Below are positions 30,419 through 38,314 of a stretch of 64,000 nt of DNA, one piece after another (the first letter of the stretch is position 1; every line of letters begins with the position of its first letter). The stretch spans positions 186,001 to 250,000 of the forward strand of contig NZ_JACAPR010000002.1 of the NCBI RefSeq assembly GCF_013385635.1, given 5' to 3'. The notes under the pieces were generated by a model. It searched no databases, was not told where the DNA came from, and saw nothing but the letters and a program-made list of their open reading frames with translations. Origin of the DNA: Pseudomonas gingeri (GTDB taxonomy: Bacteria; Pseudomonadota; Gammaproteobacteria; Pseudomonadales; Pseudomonadaceae). The translations under genes and the position numbers were made by a program.

Positions 30419-31362
30419 ACCTGCAGCGCTATCGCTTTATCCTGACCCGGCCGCTGCAATTGCTGCCGGTGCTGTTCGGCATCAGTCTGGTGACCTTCGT
30501 CCTGATCCGCTCGATTCCCGGCGATCCGGCGCGGGCGCTGTTGGGGTCGCGGACCACGCCGGAGGCGCTGGCCAATATTCGCGCCCAGTTCGGTCTCGAT
30601 CAGCCGCTGCCGATGCAGTACCTTTATTTCCTCAAGAACCTGCTGCAAGGCGACCTGGGGCAATCGATCCAGTACCGGGTCGACACCCTCAAGCTGATCG
30701 CCACCCGTATCGAGCCGACGCTGATCCTGGTCCTGGGGAGCGTTGTCCTGGCACTGCTGATCGCGATCCCGCTGGCGACCCTGGCCGCCCGGCACAAGGG
30801 GGGCTGGGTCGATAACCTGGTGCGGGTGTTCACCACCAGTGGCCTCGGGGTTCCGGCATTCTGGCTGGGGATCATGCTGATCCTGGTGTTCAGCGTGCAG
30901 TTGGGCTGGTTTCCGGTGACCGGCTACGGACGTGACTGGCTGGACAAGCTGCATCACCTGGCGCTGCCCTGCCTGACCATTGCCCTGGCCCTGTCCTCGG
31001 TGCTGATTCGCAATCTGCGGGCAAGCATGCTGGTGGAGTTGCAGGCCGATCATGTCACCGCCGCGCGGGCGCGGGGCTTGTCCGATGGGGCGATCCTGCG
31101 CCGGCATGTGCTGCCCAACTCCCTGGTGCCCACGGTCAACCTGCTGGCGGTAAATATCGGCTGGTTGATCAGCAGCACGGTGGTGGTCGAGAGTCTGTTC
31201 GCCATTCCGGGCATCGGCCAGTTGCTGGTGCGCGGGATCTTCGGTCGTGACTACATGGTGGTGCAGGGCGTGGCGATGGTCCTGGCGCTGGCGACGGTGG
31301 CGGTGAACTTCCTCGCCGACGTGGCCACCGTGGCGATCGATCCGCGGGTGAAAGTCCGATGA
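30415..31362 (+). CDS. Peptide ABC transporter permease, DppB/OppB-like
   Basis: Inner-membrane permease of a dipeptide/oligopeptide importer, 315 residues with about six membrane helices. It opens with the DppB N-terminal motif (FGISLVTFVLIRSIPGDPA). The coupling loop motif that meets the ATPase is ARARGLSDGAILRRHVLPNS. The ATG overlaps the upstream peptidase stop, and its own TGA overlaps the next ATG. It is part of a five-gene importer behind a LuxR-solo-type promoter. Confidence 0.92.
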   Translation: MNLQRYRFILTRPLQLLPVLFGISLVTFVLIRSIPGDPARALLGSRTTPEALANIRAQFGLDQPLPMQYLYFLKNLLQGDLGQSIQYRVDTLKLIATRIEPTLILVLGSVVLALLIAIPLATLAARHKGGWVDNLVRVFTTSGLGVPAFWLGIMLILVFSVQLGWFPVTGYGRDWLDKLHHLALPCLTIALALSSVLIRNLRASMLVELQADHVTAARARGLSDGAILRRHVLPNSLVPTVNLLAVNIGWLISSTVVVESLFAIPGIGQLLVRGIFGRDYMVVQGVAMVLALATVAVNFLADVATVAIDPRVKVR

Positions 31363-32216
31363 GCAGCGCAGGGGCCATGGTGGCGCGGCGCGATGCCCTC
31401 GGCCTGCGGCTGCGCAACGGTCGGCTGGCGATGTATCTCGGCCTGGCGATTCTCGGCGGCTGGCTGGTGCTGGCGCTCTTCGCCCCGTGGATCGCGCCCT
31501 ACGACCCGATTTTGCAGAACACCGATGTACGTCTGCTGGCCCCGAGCGCGGCTCATCCGTTCGGTACCGATCACTTTGGTCGCGACGTGCTGTCGCGGGT
31601 GATCTGGGGCGCCCGGGTCGACCTGCAATTGTCGGTACTCGGGGTGATTTTCCCGTTCCTGATCGGCACGGTGGTCGGTGCGTTGTCCGGGTATATCGGC
31701 GGTCGTTTCGATACCCTCTGCATGCGTCTGATCGATATCGTCCTGGCCTTTCCGTTCCTGGTACTGATGCTGGCGATCATGGCGATTCTCGGCCCCGGGC
31801 TGACCAGCTTCTATATCGCGATGGCCCTGGTCGGCTGGGTATCCTATGCGCGACTGATTCGCTCGCAGATCCTCATCCTCAAGGAAAGCGACTTCTCCCT
31901 GGCGGCGAAAAGCCTCGGCTTCGGCCATGGGCGCATCCTGTTCCGGCACCTGCTGCCCAATGCGTTATTCAGTTCGGTGGTATTCGCCATGTCCGATGCG
32001 GTGCTGGTGCTGCTCAATGGCGCGGCCGTCAGTTACCTCGGGCTGGGTGTGCAACCGCCGACGGCGGAATGGGGCACCATGGTCGCCGAGGGGCAAAGCC
32101 TGATTACCAGCGCCTGGTGGATCTGCACCTTTCCGGGCATCGCCATCGTCACCCTGGCCATGGGCTTCAGCCTGCTGGCGGACGGTGTCGCCGAAGCCAT
32201 GGGGGAACGCACATGA
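31359..32216 (+). CDS. Peptide ABC transporter permease, DppC/OppC-like
   Basis: Second permease of the importer, 285 residues. It has the DppC N-terminal helix with LALFAPWIAPYDP, then HPFGTDHFGRDVLSRVIWGA, the family hallmark, and the coupling motif AAKSLGFGHGRILFRHLLPNA. About six helices in all. Both ends overlap neighbours by four bases, so its translation is coupled to the other transporter genes. Confidence 0.93.
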   Translation: MSSAGAMVARRDALGLRLRNGRLAMYLGLAILGGWLVLALFAPWIAPYDPILQNTDVRLLAPSAAHPFGTDHFGRDVLSRVIWGARVDLQLSVLGVIFPFLIGTVVGALSGYIGGRFDTLCMRLIDIVLAFPFLVLMLAIMAILGPGLTSFYIAMALVGWVSYARLIRSQILILKESDFSLAAKSLGFGHGRILFRHLLPNALFSSVVFAMSDAVLVLLNGAAVSYLGLGVQPPTAEWGTMVAEGQSLITSAWWICTFPGIAIVTLAMGFSLLADGVAEAMGERT

Positions 32217-33199
32217 GTTCGCCGGTGTTGCAAGTTCGCGACCTGAGTGTGCTGGCCCATAACGGCCCGACCCCGCTGACCCTGGTCGATCGCCTGTCCT
32301 TCGACCTGGCGCAAGGGGAAATCCTTGGCCTGGTCGGCGAAAGCGGTTCGGGCAAGACCCTGGCCTGCCGGGCCCTGATGCGCCTGCTGCCGTCCACCAG
32401 TCTCCGTGTCGAAGGTAGTGGCGTGCACCTGGCCGGGCACAACCTGCTGGCGCTGGACGAGGCCGGCATGCGGGCGATGCGCGGACGACAGATCGGCATG
32501 GTGTTCCAGAATCCCGGCAGCCATCTCGATCCGCTGATGCGTATCGGCGAGCAGATCGGCGAGGGTATCCGCCAGCACCAGCAGTGCTCGCGTCGCGAGG
32601 CCCGCGCGCAGGCGATCGAGGTGCTGCGGCAGGTGGGCATTCCCGATCCACAGCGCCGCGTCGACAACTATCCCCACGAATTTTCCGGCGGTATGCGCCA
32701 GCGGGCGATGATTGCCGTGGCCCTGGGCTGCGAGCCCAGGGTGTTGATCGCCGACGAGCCGACCACCGCCCTCGATGTGACGGTACAGGCGCAAATCCTG
32801 CGGCTGCTGCTCGACCTGCGGGACCAGCGCGGGCTGTCGCTGATCATGATCACCCATGACCTGGGCGTGGTGGCCCAGACCTGCGATTCGATTGCCGTGA
32901 TGTATGCCGGGCGCCTGTGCGAGCACGGCAGCAAGCGCGATCTGTTGGCCCGCCCGCGTCATCCCTATACCGCCGGGCTGGTGGCCTGTCAGCCGGCCGG
33001 TGGTGCAGGGCAGGAGCCGTTGCGCACCATCGGTGGCCAACCGCCCTTGCTCGGCGCCTTGCCGACGGGCTGTCGTTTCAATCCGCGCTGCCAGCACCTG
33101 GGGCCCGATTGCCATGACACCCTACCGGAGCTGCGGGCCATCGAGCACGGACAGCGGGTGGCCTGTCATTATCCGTTGGCGCTGGGAGGTCAGCCATGA
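32213..33199 (+). CDS. Peptide ABC transporter ATPase, DppD/OppD-like
   Basis: A 328-residue ATPase from ATG 32213 (a longer upstream open frame overlaps the permease and is rejected). Walker A GESGSGKT, signature [12 protein letters not shown], Walker [14 protein letters not shown], switch His in MITHDLG. The C-terminal oligopeptide extension is present, with RHPYTAGL and the cysteine-rich [15 protein letters not shown] that in relatives binds an iron-sulfur cluster. It pairs with the ATPase encoded next. Confidence 0.93.
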   Translation: MSSPVLQVRDLSVLAHNGPTPLTLVDRLSFDLAQGEILGLVGESGSGKTLACRALMRLLPSTSLRVEGSGVHLAGHNLLALDEAGMRAMRGRQIGMVFQNPGSHLDPLMRIGEQIGEGIRQHQQCSRREARAQAIEVLRQVGIPDPQRRVDNYPHEFSGGMRQRAMIAVALGCEPRVLIADEPTTALDVTVQAQILRLLLDLRDQRGLSLIMITHDLGVVAQTCDSIAVMYAGRLCEHGSKRDLLARPRHPYTAGLVACQPAGGAGQEPLRTIGGQPPLLGALPTGCRFNPRCQHLGPDCHDTLPELRAIEHGQRVACHYPLALGGQP

Positions 33200-34209
33200 G
33201 CCTGCTTGAAGTCAAGGACCTGCAAGTGCGCTTTGCCGCGCAAGGCAGCGGCTTCCTGGGGATGACCCGGCAATGGGTGAGGGCGGTCAACGGCGTCTCC
33301 CTGAGCCTGGGGGCGGGGGAAACCCTGGGACTGGTTGGCGAATCCGGCAGCGGCAAAAGCAGCTTTGGCCGGGCCATCCTGCGGCTCAACGATATCGCCG
33401 CCGGCCAGGTCCTGTTCGACGGCGTGGATGTCGCCCAGGGCCACGGGATCGAGCTGGAACGCCTGCGGCGGGAGACCGCGATGATCTTTCAGGACCCCTA
33501 TGCCGCGCTCAATCCACGCCTGAGTATCGGCGAAACCCTTGCCGAAGTGTTGCGGGTACAACGCAAGGTGAGCGCCGGGCAGATTCCGGCACGGGTCGAG
33601 GAACTGCTGACCCTGGTCGGGCTGCGGCCGGAACTGGCCGGGCGCAAGCCGGGCAGCCTCAGTGGTGGACAATGCCAGCGGGTGGGGATCGCCCGGGCCC
33701 TGGCGGTGGAGCCGCGGCTCATCGTTGCCGACGAATGCGTGGCGGCGCTCGATGTGTCGATCCAGGGCCAGATCATCAATCTGTTGCTGGAACTGCGCCA
33801 GCGCCTGAACCTGTCGATCCTGTTCATCGCCCATGACCTGGCCATCGTCCGACGCCTGTGTGACCGGGTCGCGGTGATGTACCTCGGACAGATCGTCGAA
33901 GAAGGCAGCGTCGAAGCGGTCTTCAGCGCGCCGCGCCATCCCTACACGGCGGCATTGATCAACTCGATCCCGGATATCGACCCGGACCGCCGGCTGCCGG
34001 CCGAACCCTTGCCCGGCGAGCCGCCGAGCCCGCTGAACGCCCCCAGCGGCTGCGCCTTTCATCCGCGCTGTCGCCTCGCCCGGCCAGGTTGCGCCGAAGC
34101 ACCGCCGCCGACCCATTACCTCGCGCACCAGCGCTACAGCTGTGTGCTCGAAGAACCGCTGTCGCAAACCCTAAACCCACCATCGATTAACAGGGAGTTA
34201 TACGCATGA
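33196..34209 (+). CDS. Peptide ABC transporter ATPase, DppF/OppF-like
   Basis: A 337-residue ATPase. Walker A GESGSGKSS, Q-loop MIFQDPYAALNPR, signature SLSGGQCQRVGIA, Walker B LIVADECVAALDV (Cys where Pro is usual after Glu), switch His in FIAHDLAIV. The C-terminal RHPYTAALI and CAFHPRCRLARPGC cysteine motif complete the DppF layout. It overlaps both neighbours by four bases. Confidence 0.93.
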   Translation: MSLLEVKDLQVRFAAQGSGFLGMTRQWVRAVNGVSLSLGAGETLGLVGESGSGKSSFGRAILRLNDIAAGQVLFDGVDVAQGHGIELERLRRETAMIFQDPYAALNPRLSIGETLAEVLRVQRKVSAGQIPARVEELLTLVGLRPELAGRKPGSLSGGQCQRVGIARALAVEPRLIVADECVAALDVSIQGQIINLLLELRQRLNLSILFIAHDLAIVRRLCDRVAVMYLGQIVEEGSVEAVFSAPRHPYTAALINSIPDIDPDRRLPAEPLPGEPPSPLNAPSGCAFHPRCRLARPGCAEAPPPTHYLAHQRYSCVLEEPLSQTLNPPSINRELYA

Positions 34210-35741
34210 GATCCAGGCATTTGAAACTGTTGAGCGCGGCCACCCTGGCCGTCTGCTCGTTGGCTGCAGGCGTGGCGCAAGCCGCGGGCGTGCTGACCAT
34301 CGGTTGCCGGGAAGACAGCACCACCTTCGACCCGATCAAGAGTGCGCAGAACCGCGATACCTGGGTGTTCGCCAACGTCTACGACACCCTGGTGCGCGTC
34401 GACAAGGCCGGGACCCAACTGCAACCCGGGCTGGCGGAAAGCTGGACGACCTCGCCCGACGGCCTGACCTACACCTTCAAGCTGCGCCCGGCGAAGTTCT
34501 CCGATGGCTCGGCGATCACCGCCAGCGATGCGGCTTTCAGCCTGTTGCGCATCCGCGACAACAAGGCGTCGCTGTGGAGCGACTCCTACAAGCTGATCGA
34601 CAAGGCCGAGGCCAAGGACCCGCAGACCCTGGTGGTGACCCTCAAGACCCCGTCGGTACCGTTCGTTTCGCAACTGGCTTCGCCAACCGCCTCGGTGCTG
34701 TCGCAAAAGGCCATCGAGAAGATGGGCGAGGATGCCTACGCCGAAAAGCCGGTGGTCTCGGGTGCCTTTACCGTCAAGGAATGGATTCGCGGCGATCGCG
34801 TGGTCCTGGAGAAGAACCCGGACTTCTGGCAGGCCGGCAGCGTCAGCCTGGATGGCGTGGAGTGGATCTCCATCCCCGATGACAACACGCGCATGCTCAA
34901 GGTCCAGGCCGGCGAGCTGGATTCGGCGATCTTCGTGCCGTTCTCGCGGGTCGACGCCTTGCAGAAAGACAAGAACCTGGTGGTGCACCTCGACCCTTCG
35001 ACCCGCGAAGACCACCTGCTGATCAACCATGCCCATGGCGAACTGGCCAAGCCGCAGGTGCGCGAGGCCCTGGACTATGCGATCGACAAGAAGTCGCTGG
35101 TGGACACCGTGACCTTCGGCAAGGGTGTCGTGGCTTATTCCTACATTCCCAAGGGCGGCCAATACCACTACGCGGACAACCTGCAGCGCCCTTACGATCC
35201 GGAGAAAGCCAAAAAACTGCTGAGCGACGCCGGGGCTTCGAACCTCAAGCTGAACTATGTGGTCAACGCCGGTAACGAGGCGGACGAGCAGATCGCCGTG
35301 ATGGTCCAGCAGCAACTGGCCAAGGTCGGTGTCACCGCCAACCTGCAGAAAGTCGACCCGACACAGAGCTGGCAGATGCTGATCGACGGCGCCTATGACC
35401 TGTCGGTGATGTACTGGACCAACGACATTCTCGACGCCGACCAGAAGACCACTTTTGTCCTCGGTCACGACACCAACAACAACTACATGACCGGCTATAA
35501 AAACGAGAAGGTCAAGGAGTTGGTGGCGGCTGCACGTGTCGAGAGCGATCCGGTCAAGCGCAAGCAGATGTACATCGACCTGCAGAAGATGGCCAAGGCT
35601 GATGTCAACTGGATAGACCTGTATTACAGCCCGTACATCAACATCTCGCGCAAGAACATCGAGAACTTCCAGCAGAACCCGCTGGGCCGTTTCTCGCTGG
35701 AGGAGACCGTGAAGAAGGATGACAAGGTCGCCAGCAACTGA
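34206..35741 (+). CDS. Peptide ABC transporter substrate-binding protein, DppA/OppA-like (SBP_bac_5)
   Basis: A 511-residue periplasmic peptide-binding protein with signal peptide (cleavage near AQA-AG, about 27). Family 5 signatures include TFDPIKSAQNRDTW, LQPGLAESWTTSPDGLTYTFKLR and KNPDFWQ. It ends the five-gene importer; its start overlaps the preceding ATPase stop. In the characterised pip locus the peptide transporter is needed for response to plant material, so this protein may bind the inducing compound or peptides. Ligand preference is not visible. A REP doublet follows 21 bases after the stop. Confidence 0.92.
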   Translation: MRSRHLKLLSAATLAVCSLAAGVAQAAGVLTIGCREDSTTFDPIKSAQNRDTWVFANVYDTLVRVDKAGTQLQPGLAESWTTSPDGLTYTFKLRPAKFSDGSAITASDAAFSLLRIRDNKASLWSDSYKLIDKAEAKDPQTLVVTLKTPSVPFVSQLASPTASVLSQKAIEKMGEDAYAEKPVVSGAFTVKEWIRGDRVVLEKNPDFWQAGSVSLDGVEWISIPDDNTRMLKVQAGELDSAIFVPFSRVDALQKDKNLVVHLDPSTREDHLLINHAHGELAKPQVREALDYAIDKKSLVDTVTFGKGVVAYSYIPKGGQYHYADNLQRPYDPEKAKKLLSDAGASNLKLNYVVNAGNEADEQIAVMVQQQLAKVGVTANLQKVDPTQSWQMLIDGAYDLSVMYWTNDILDADQKTTFVLGHDTNNNYMTGYKNEKVKELVAAARVESDPVKRKQMYIDLQKMAKADVNWIDLYYSPYINISRKNIENFQQNPLGRFSLEETVKKDDKVASN

Positions 35742-35762
35742 TGGCTGGCTGAGTCGAAGACC

Positions 35763-35854
35763 TTGTAGGAGCCGGCTTGCCGGCGATGGCGGTGTTTCAG
35801 GCGACGAAGATGTCGGCTGTCAGGTCGCTATCGCTGGCAAGCCAGTTCCTACAA
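35763..35854. repeat. REP doublet at the right edge of the pip segment
   Basis: TTGTAGGAGCCGGCTTGCCG and, inverted, the degenerate CTGGCAAGCCAGTTCCTACAA, about 45 bases apart. It lies between the peptide-importer stop and the convergent SCP2 gene. Confidence 0.8.
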
Positions 35855-35862
35855 TGGGCCTG

Positions 35863-36177
35863 TCAGGACGGGAACAGCTCGCTCAGCTTCATGGCCAGCA
35901 TCATGTCGCCTTCAGCGCGCAGCTTGCCGCCCATGAAGGCCTGCATGCCGTCGGTTTCACCGCTGACGATGCCTTCCAGGGTTTCGCCGTCCATCACCAG
36001 GGTCACTTGCGCGTCCGGGTTTTCGCCTTCCAGCAGTTCGCAGGTGCTGTCCTTGACGACCAGCGAGAAGTTCTTGGTGTCGTCGATACGGAAACCGAAC
36101 ACCAGATCCAGGCCGGCAGCGGCGGCTGGGTTGAATTTGGCTTTCATTGCTTGTACGGCATCGGCTACAGAAGTCAT
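35863..36177 (-). CDS. SCP2 sterol-transfer-domain protein
   Basis: A 104-residue single-domain SCP2 protein, a small hydrophobic-ligand carrier that binds acyl chains or acyl-CoA. Typical strands and turns: VFGFRIDDTKNFSLVVKDS, PDAQVTLVMDGETL, and the C-terminal FMGGKLRAEGDMMLAMKLSELF helix region. It is encoded 57 bases after a histidine phosphatase on the same strand. It probably belonged to one unit with the kinase and SDR genes now 8 kb away. Confidence 0.9.
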   Translation of the reverse strand: MTSVADAVQAMKAKFNPAAAAGLDLVFGFRIDDTKNFSLVVKDSTCELLEGENPDAQVTLVMDGETLEGIVSGETDGMQAFMGGKLRAEGDMMLAMKLSELFPS

Positions 36178-36234
36178 GGATCGATCCTTTTATGGGTGAT
36201 GACAGCGACCCCAAGGGTCACGGTTGGCCGGTTC

Positions 36235-36945
36235 TCAACGGAAGGTGATGAGTTCCGGCGCCTTCAGCAGTTGCAAGTGCGTTTGACTGTTGAAGGAAGC
36301 CAGGGCCACCTCGCGACCACGGAACTTGAGTTGGTTGAGCGAGGTGTTGACGATTTGCCAGTTCAGCTCGAATGCCTGTCGTGCGGGCATCCGGGTGATC
36401 AGGTGGAGCAGGGCGGTAATGGTGCCGCCCGAGGTGAATACGGCGATTTTGCGGGTGTTGTCGGCGCTGTCGAGGATGCGCTGCAGTCCGGCCTGGACAC
36501 GGTCGACGAATTCCAGCCAGCTTTCCAGGCCTGACGGATCGTGGCTGCCATCGAGCCAGCGCTCGATGATCAGGGCGAAGATACGCTGGAACTCGCCACG
36601 GTTCTGCGCCGCATTGCGCAGGATGTGCAGGGCTTCGGGTTCGTCCGGCAGCAGGCCGGGGAGCAGGGCGCGGATCACCGCGTCGGCATCGAACTCGTTG
36701 AAGGCCGGGTCGATCTCCAGCGGCGGCACCGGCAGGCCGACAGGGGCGAACTGCTCCAGGGCCAGGGACGCGGTGTCCTGCTGGCGGCGCAAGTCACCGG
36801 CCAGGCAGCGGTCGAAGCTCAGGCCCAACTCGGCCAGGTGCTGGCCGAGGATCTGCGCCTGACGCACGCCGACCGGCGACAGGACATCGTAGTCGTCGGC
36901 ACCGAAGGAGGCCTGGCCATGTCGAATCAGGTAGATACTGCCCAC
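36235..36945 (-). CDS. Histidine phosphatase (phosphoglycerate-mutase-like) family protein
   Basis: A 236-residue protein starting at GTG 36945 so that it opens GSIYLIRHGQASFG, the RHG motif with the phospho-accepting His. Asn/Glu features follow (FNEFDADAVI), and the second catalytic His is substituted or displaced in VFTSGGTITALLH. No ribosome site stands out, which makes the start approximate. The family includes phosphatases of small metabolites. With the downstream SCP2, kinase and SDR genes it may act on a phosphorylated acyl intermediate; that is inference. Confidence 0.85.
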   Translation of the reverse strand: MGSIYLIRHGQASFGADDYDVLSPVGVRQAQILGQHLAELGLSFDRCLAGDLRRQQDTASLALEQFAPVGLPVPPLEIDPAFNEFDADAVIRALLPGLLPDEPEALHILRNAAQNRGEFQRIFALIIERWLDGSHDPSGLESWLEFVDRVQAGLQRILDSADNTRKIAVFTSGGTITALLHLITRMPARQAFELNWQIVNTSLNQLKFRGREVALASFNSQTHLQLLKAPELITFR

Positions 36946-37151
36946 GTCCGCGTCGTCCCGGTACGTTGAAGTTCTGGCGAGGTTATGAGGATGCCGGAAG
37001 CCTGTCAATGAAAAAACATACGCTCGTTTGAAATGTTTGTTAGAGACTTGTTTCCCGGCATGACGGTGGCTGGCCGCAGGGCTGTCCCGACGGTATGCTT
37101 GAGGCATCACGCCCCCAAAGCCGGGGGTAGCCTCGTTTTTAAGGAGTCACC

Positions 37152-38174
37152 GTGGAGTTTCTTGCAGAGTACGCAAGTTTTCTGGCTAAAACCGTCACCC
37201 TGGTCATCGCCATCGTCGTGGTGCTGGTCGTCGCGGCTTCATTGCGCAGCAAAGGGCGGCGCAAGTCCGCCGGCCAGTTGCAGGTCAGCAAGCTCAACGA
37301 TTTCTACAAGGGCCTGCGCGAGCGCCTGGAGCAGACCTTGCTCGACAAGGACCAGCTCAAGGCGCTGCGCAAGCAGCAGGGCAAGGACGACAAGAAACAG
37401 AAGAAACAGCCGGAGGCCAGGCCACGGGTGTTCGTGCTGGACTTCGACGGCGATATCAAGGCGTCGGCTACCGAAAGCCTGCGTCACGAAATCACCGCCC
37501 TGCTGACCCTGGCAACCCCCAAGGACGAAGTGGTACTGCGCCTGGAAAGCGGTGGCGGCATGGTTCACAGCTATGGCCTGGCCTCCTCGCAACTGGCGCG
37601 TATCCGCCAGGCCGGCGTGCCCTTGACGGTGTGCATCGACAAGGTCGCGGCCAGCGGCGGCTACATGATGGCCTGCATCGGCGAGAAGATCATCAGCGCA
37701 CCCTTTGCCGTGCTCGGTTCCATCGGCGTGGTGGCGCAGTTGCCCAACGTCAACAAGCTGCTGAAGAAACACGATATCGACTTCGAAGTGCTGACCGCCG
37801 GCGAATACAAGCGCACCCTGACGGTTTTCGGCGAGAACACCGACAAGGGCCGCGAGAAGTTCCAGGAAGACCTGGACATCACCCACCAGTTGTTCAAGAA
37901 CTTCGTTTCCCGCTACCGCCCGCAACTGGCCATCGACGATGTAGCCACCGGCGAGGTCTGGCTGGGTATTGCCGCGCTGGACAAGCAACTGGTCGATGAG
38001 TTGCGCACCAGTGACGAATACCTGGCCGAACGCGCCAAGGCGGCCGAACTGTTCCATCTGCATTACGCCGAGCGCAAGAGCCTGCAGGAACGTGTCGGGC
38101 TGGCCGCCAGCGGCTCCATCGAACGTGTGCTGCTCAACGCCTGGAGTCGCCTGACCCAGCAGCGTTTCTGGTAA
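37152..38174 (+). CDS. sohB: Inner-membrane serine protease SohB (S49 family)
   Basis: A 340-residue signal-peptide-peptidase-like protease. One N-terminal membrane helix (about 10-31) is followed by a Lys/Gln-rich linker and the ClpP-like S49 domain. Motifs: VLRLESGGGMVHSYG and DKVAASGGYMMACIG with the nucleophile Ser; the general-base Lys lies later, in the EYKRTLT segment. SohB degrades membrane or misfolded envelope proteins. It is divergent from the histidine phosphatase (gap about 200 bases). Confidence 0.93.
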   Translation: MEFLAEYASFLAKTVTLVIAIVVVLVVAASLRSKGRRKSAGQLQVSKLNDFYKGLRERLEQTLLDKDQLKALRKQQGKDDKKQKKQPEARPRVFVLDFDGDIKASATESLRHEITALLTLATPKDEVVLRLESGGGMVHSYGLASSQLARIRQAGVPLTVCIDKVAASGGYMMACIGEKIISAPFAVLGSIGVVAQLPNVNKLLKKHDIDFEVLTAGEYKRTLTVFGENTDKGREKFQEDLDITHQLFKNFVSRYRPQLAIDDVATGEVWLGIAALDKQLVDELRTSDEYLAERAKAAELFHLHYAERKSLQERVGLAASGSIERVLLNAWSRLTQQRFW

Positions 38175-38189
38175 GACCCCGCCGATTGG

Positions 38190-38215
38190 CCTCCATCGGT
38201 ATTCATCGATGGAGG
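38190..38215. terminator. Strong hairpin after sohB
   Basis: CCTCCATCG (38190-38198), 8-base loop, CGATGGAGG (38207-38215): a perfect 9-bp stem 15 bases past the sohB stop. No T-run follows, so termination may be partial. Confidence 0.5.
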
Positions 38216-38314
38216 TCATCCCGCCCGCTACTGACCCACCAGCTATAAGTACCCCTGTTTCCTGTCGCGCGATCAATACGCTGGAGCCTCTAATGGATAT
38301 CCAGGTTGATTGCC

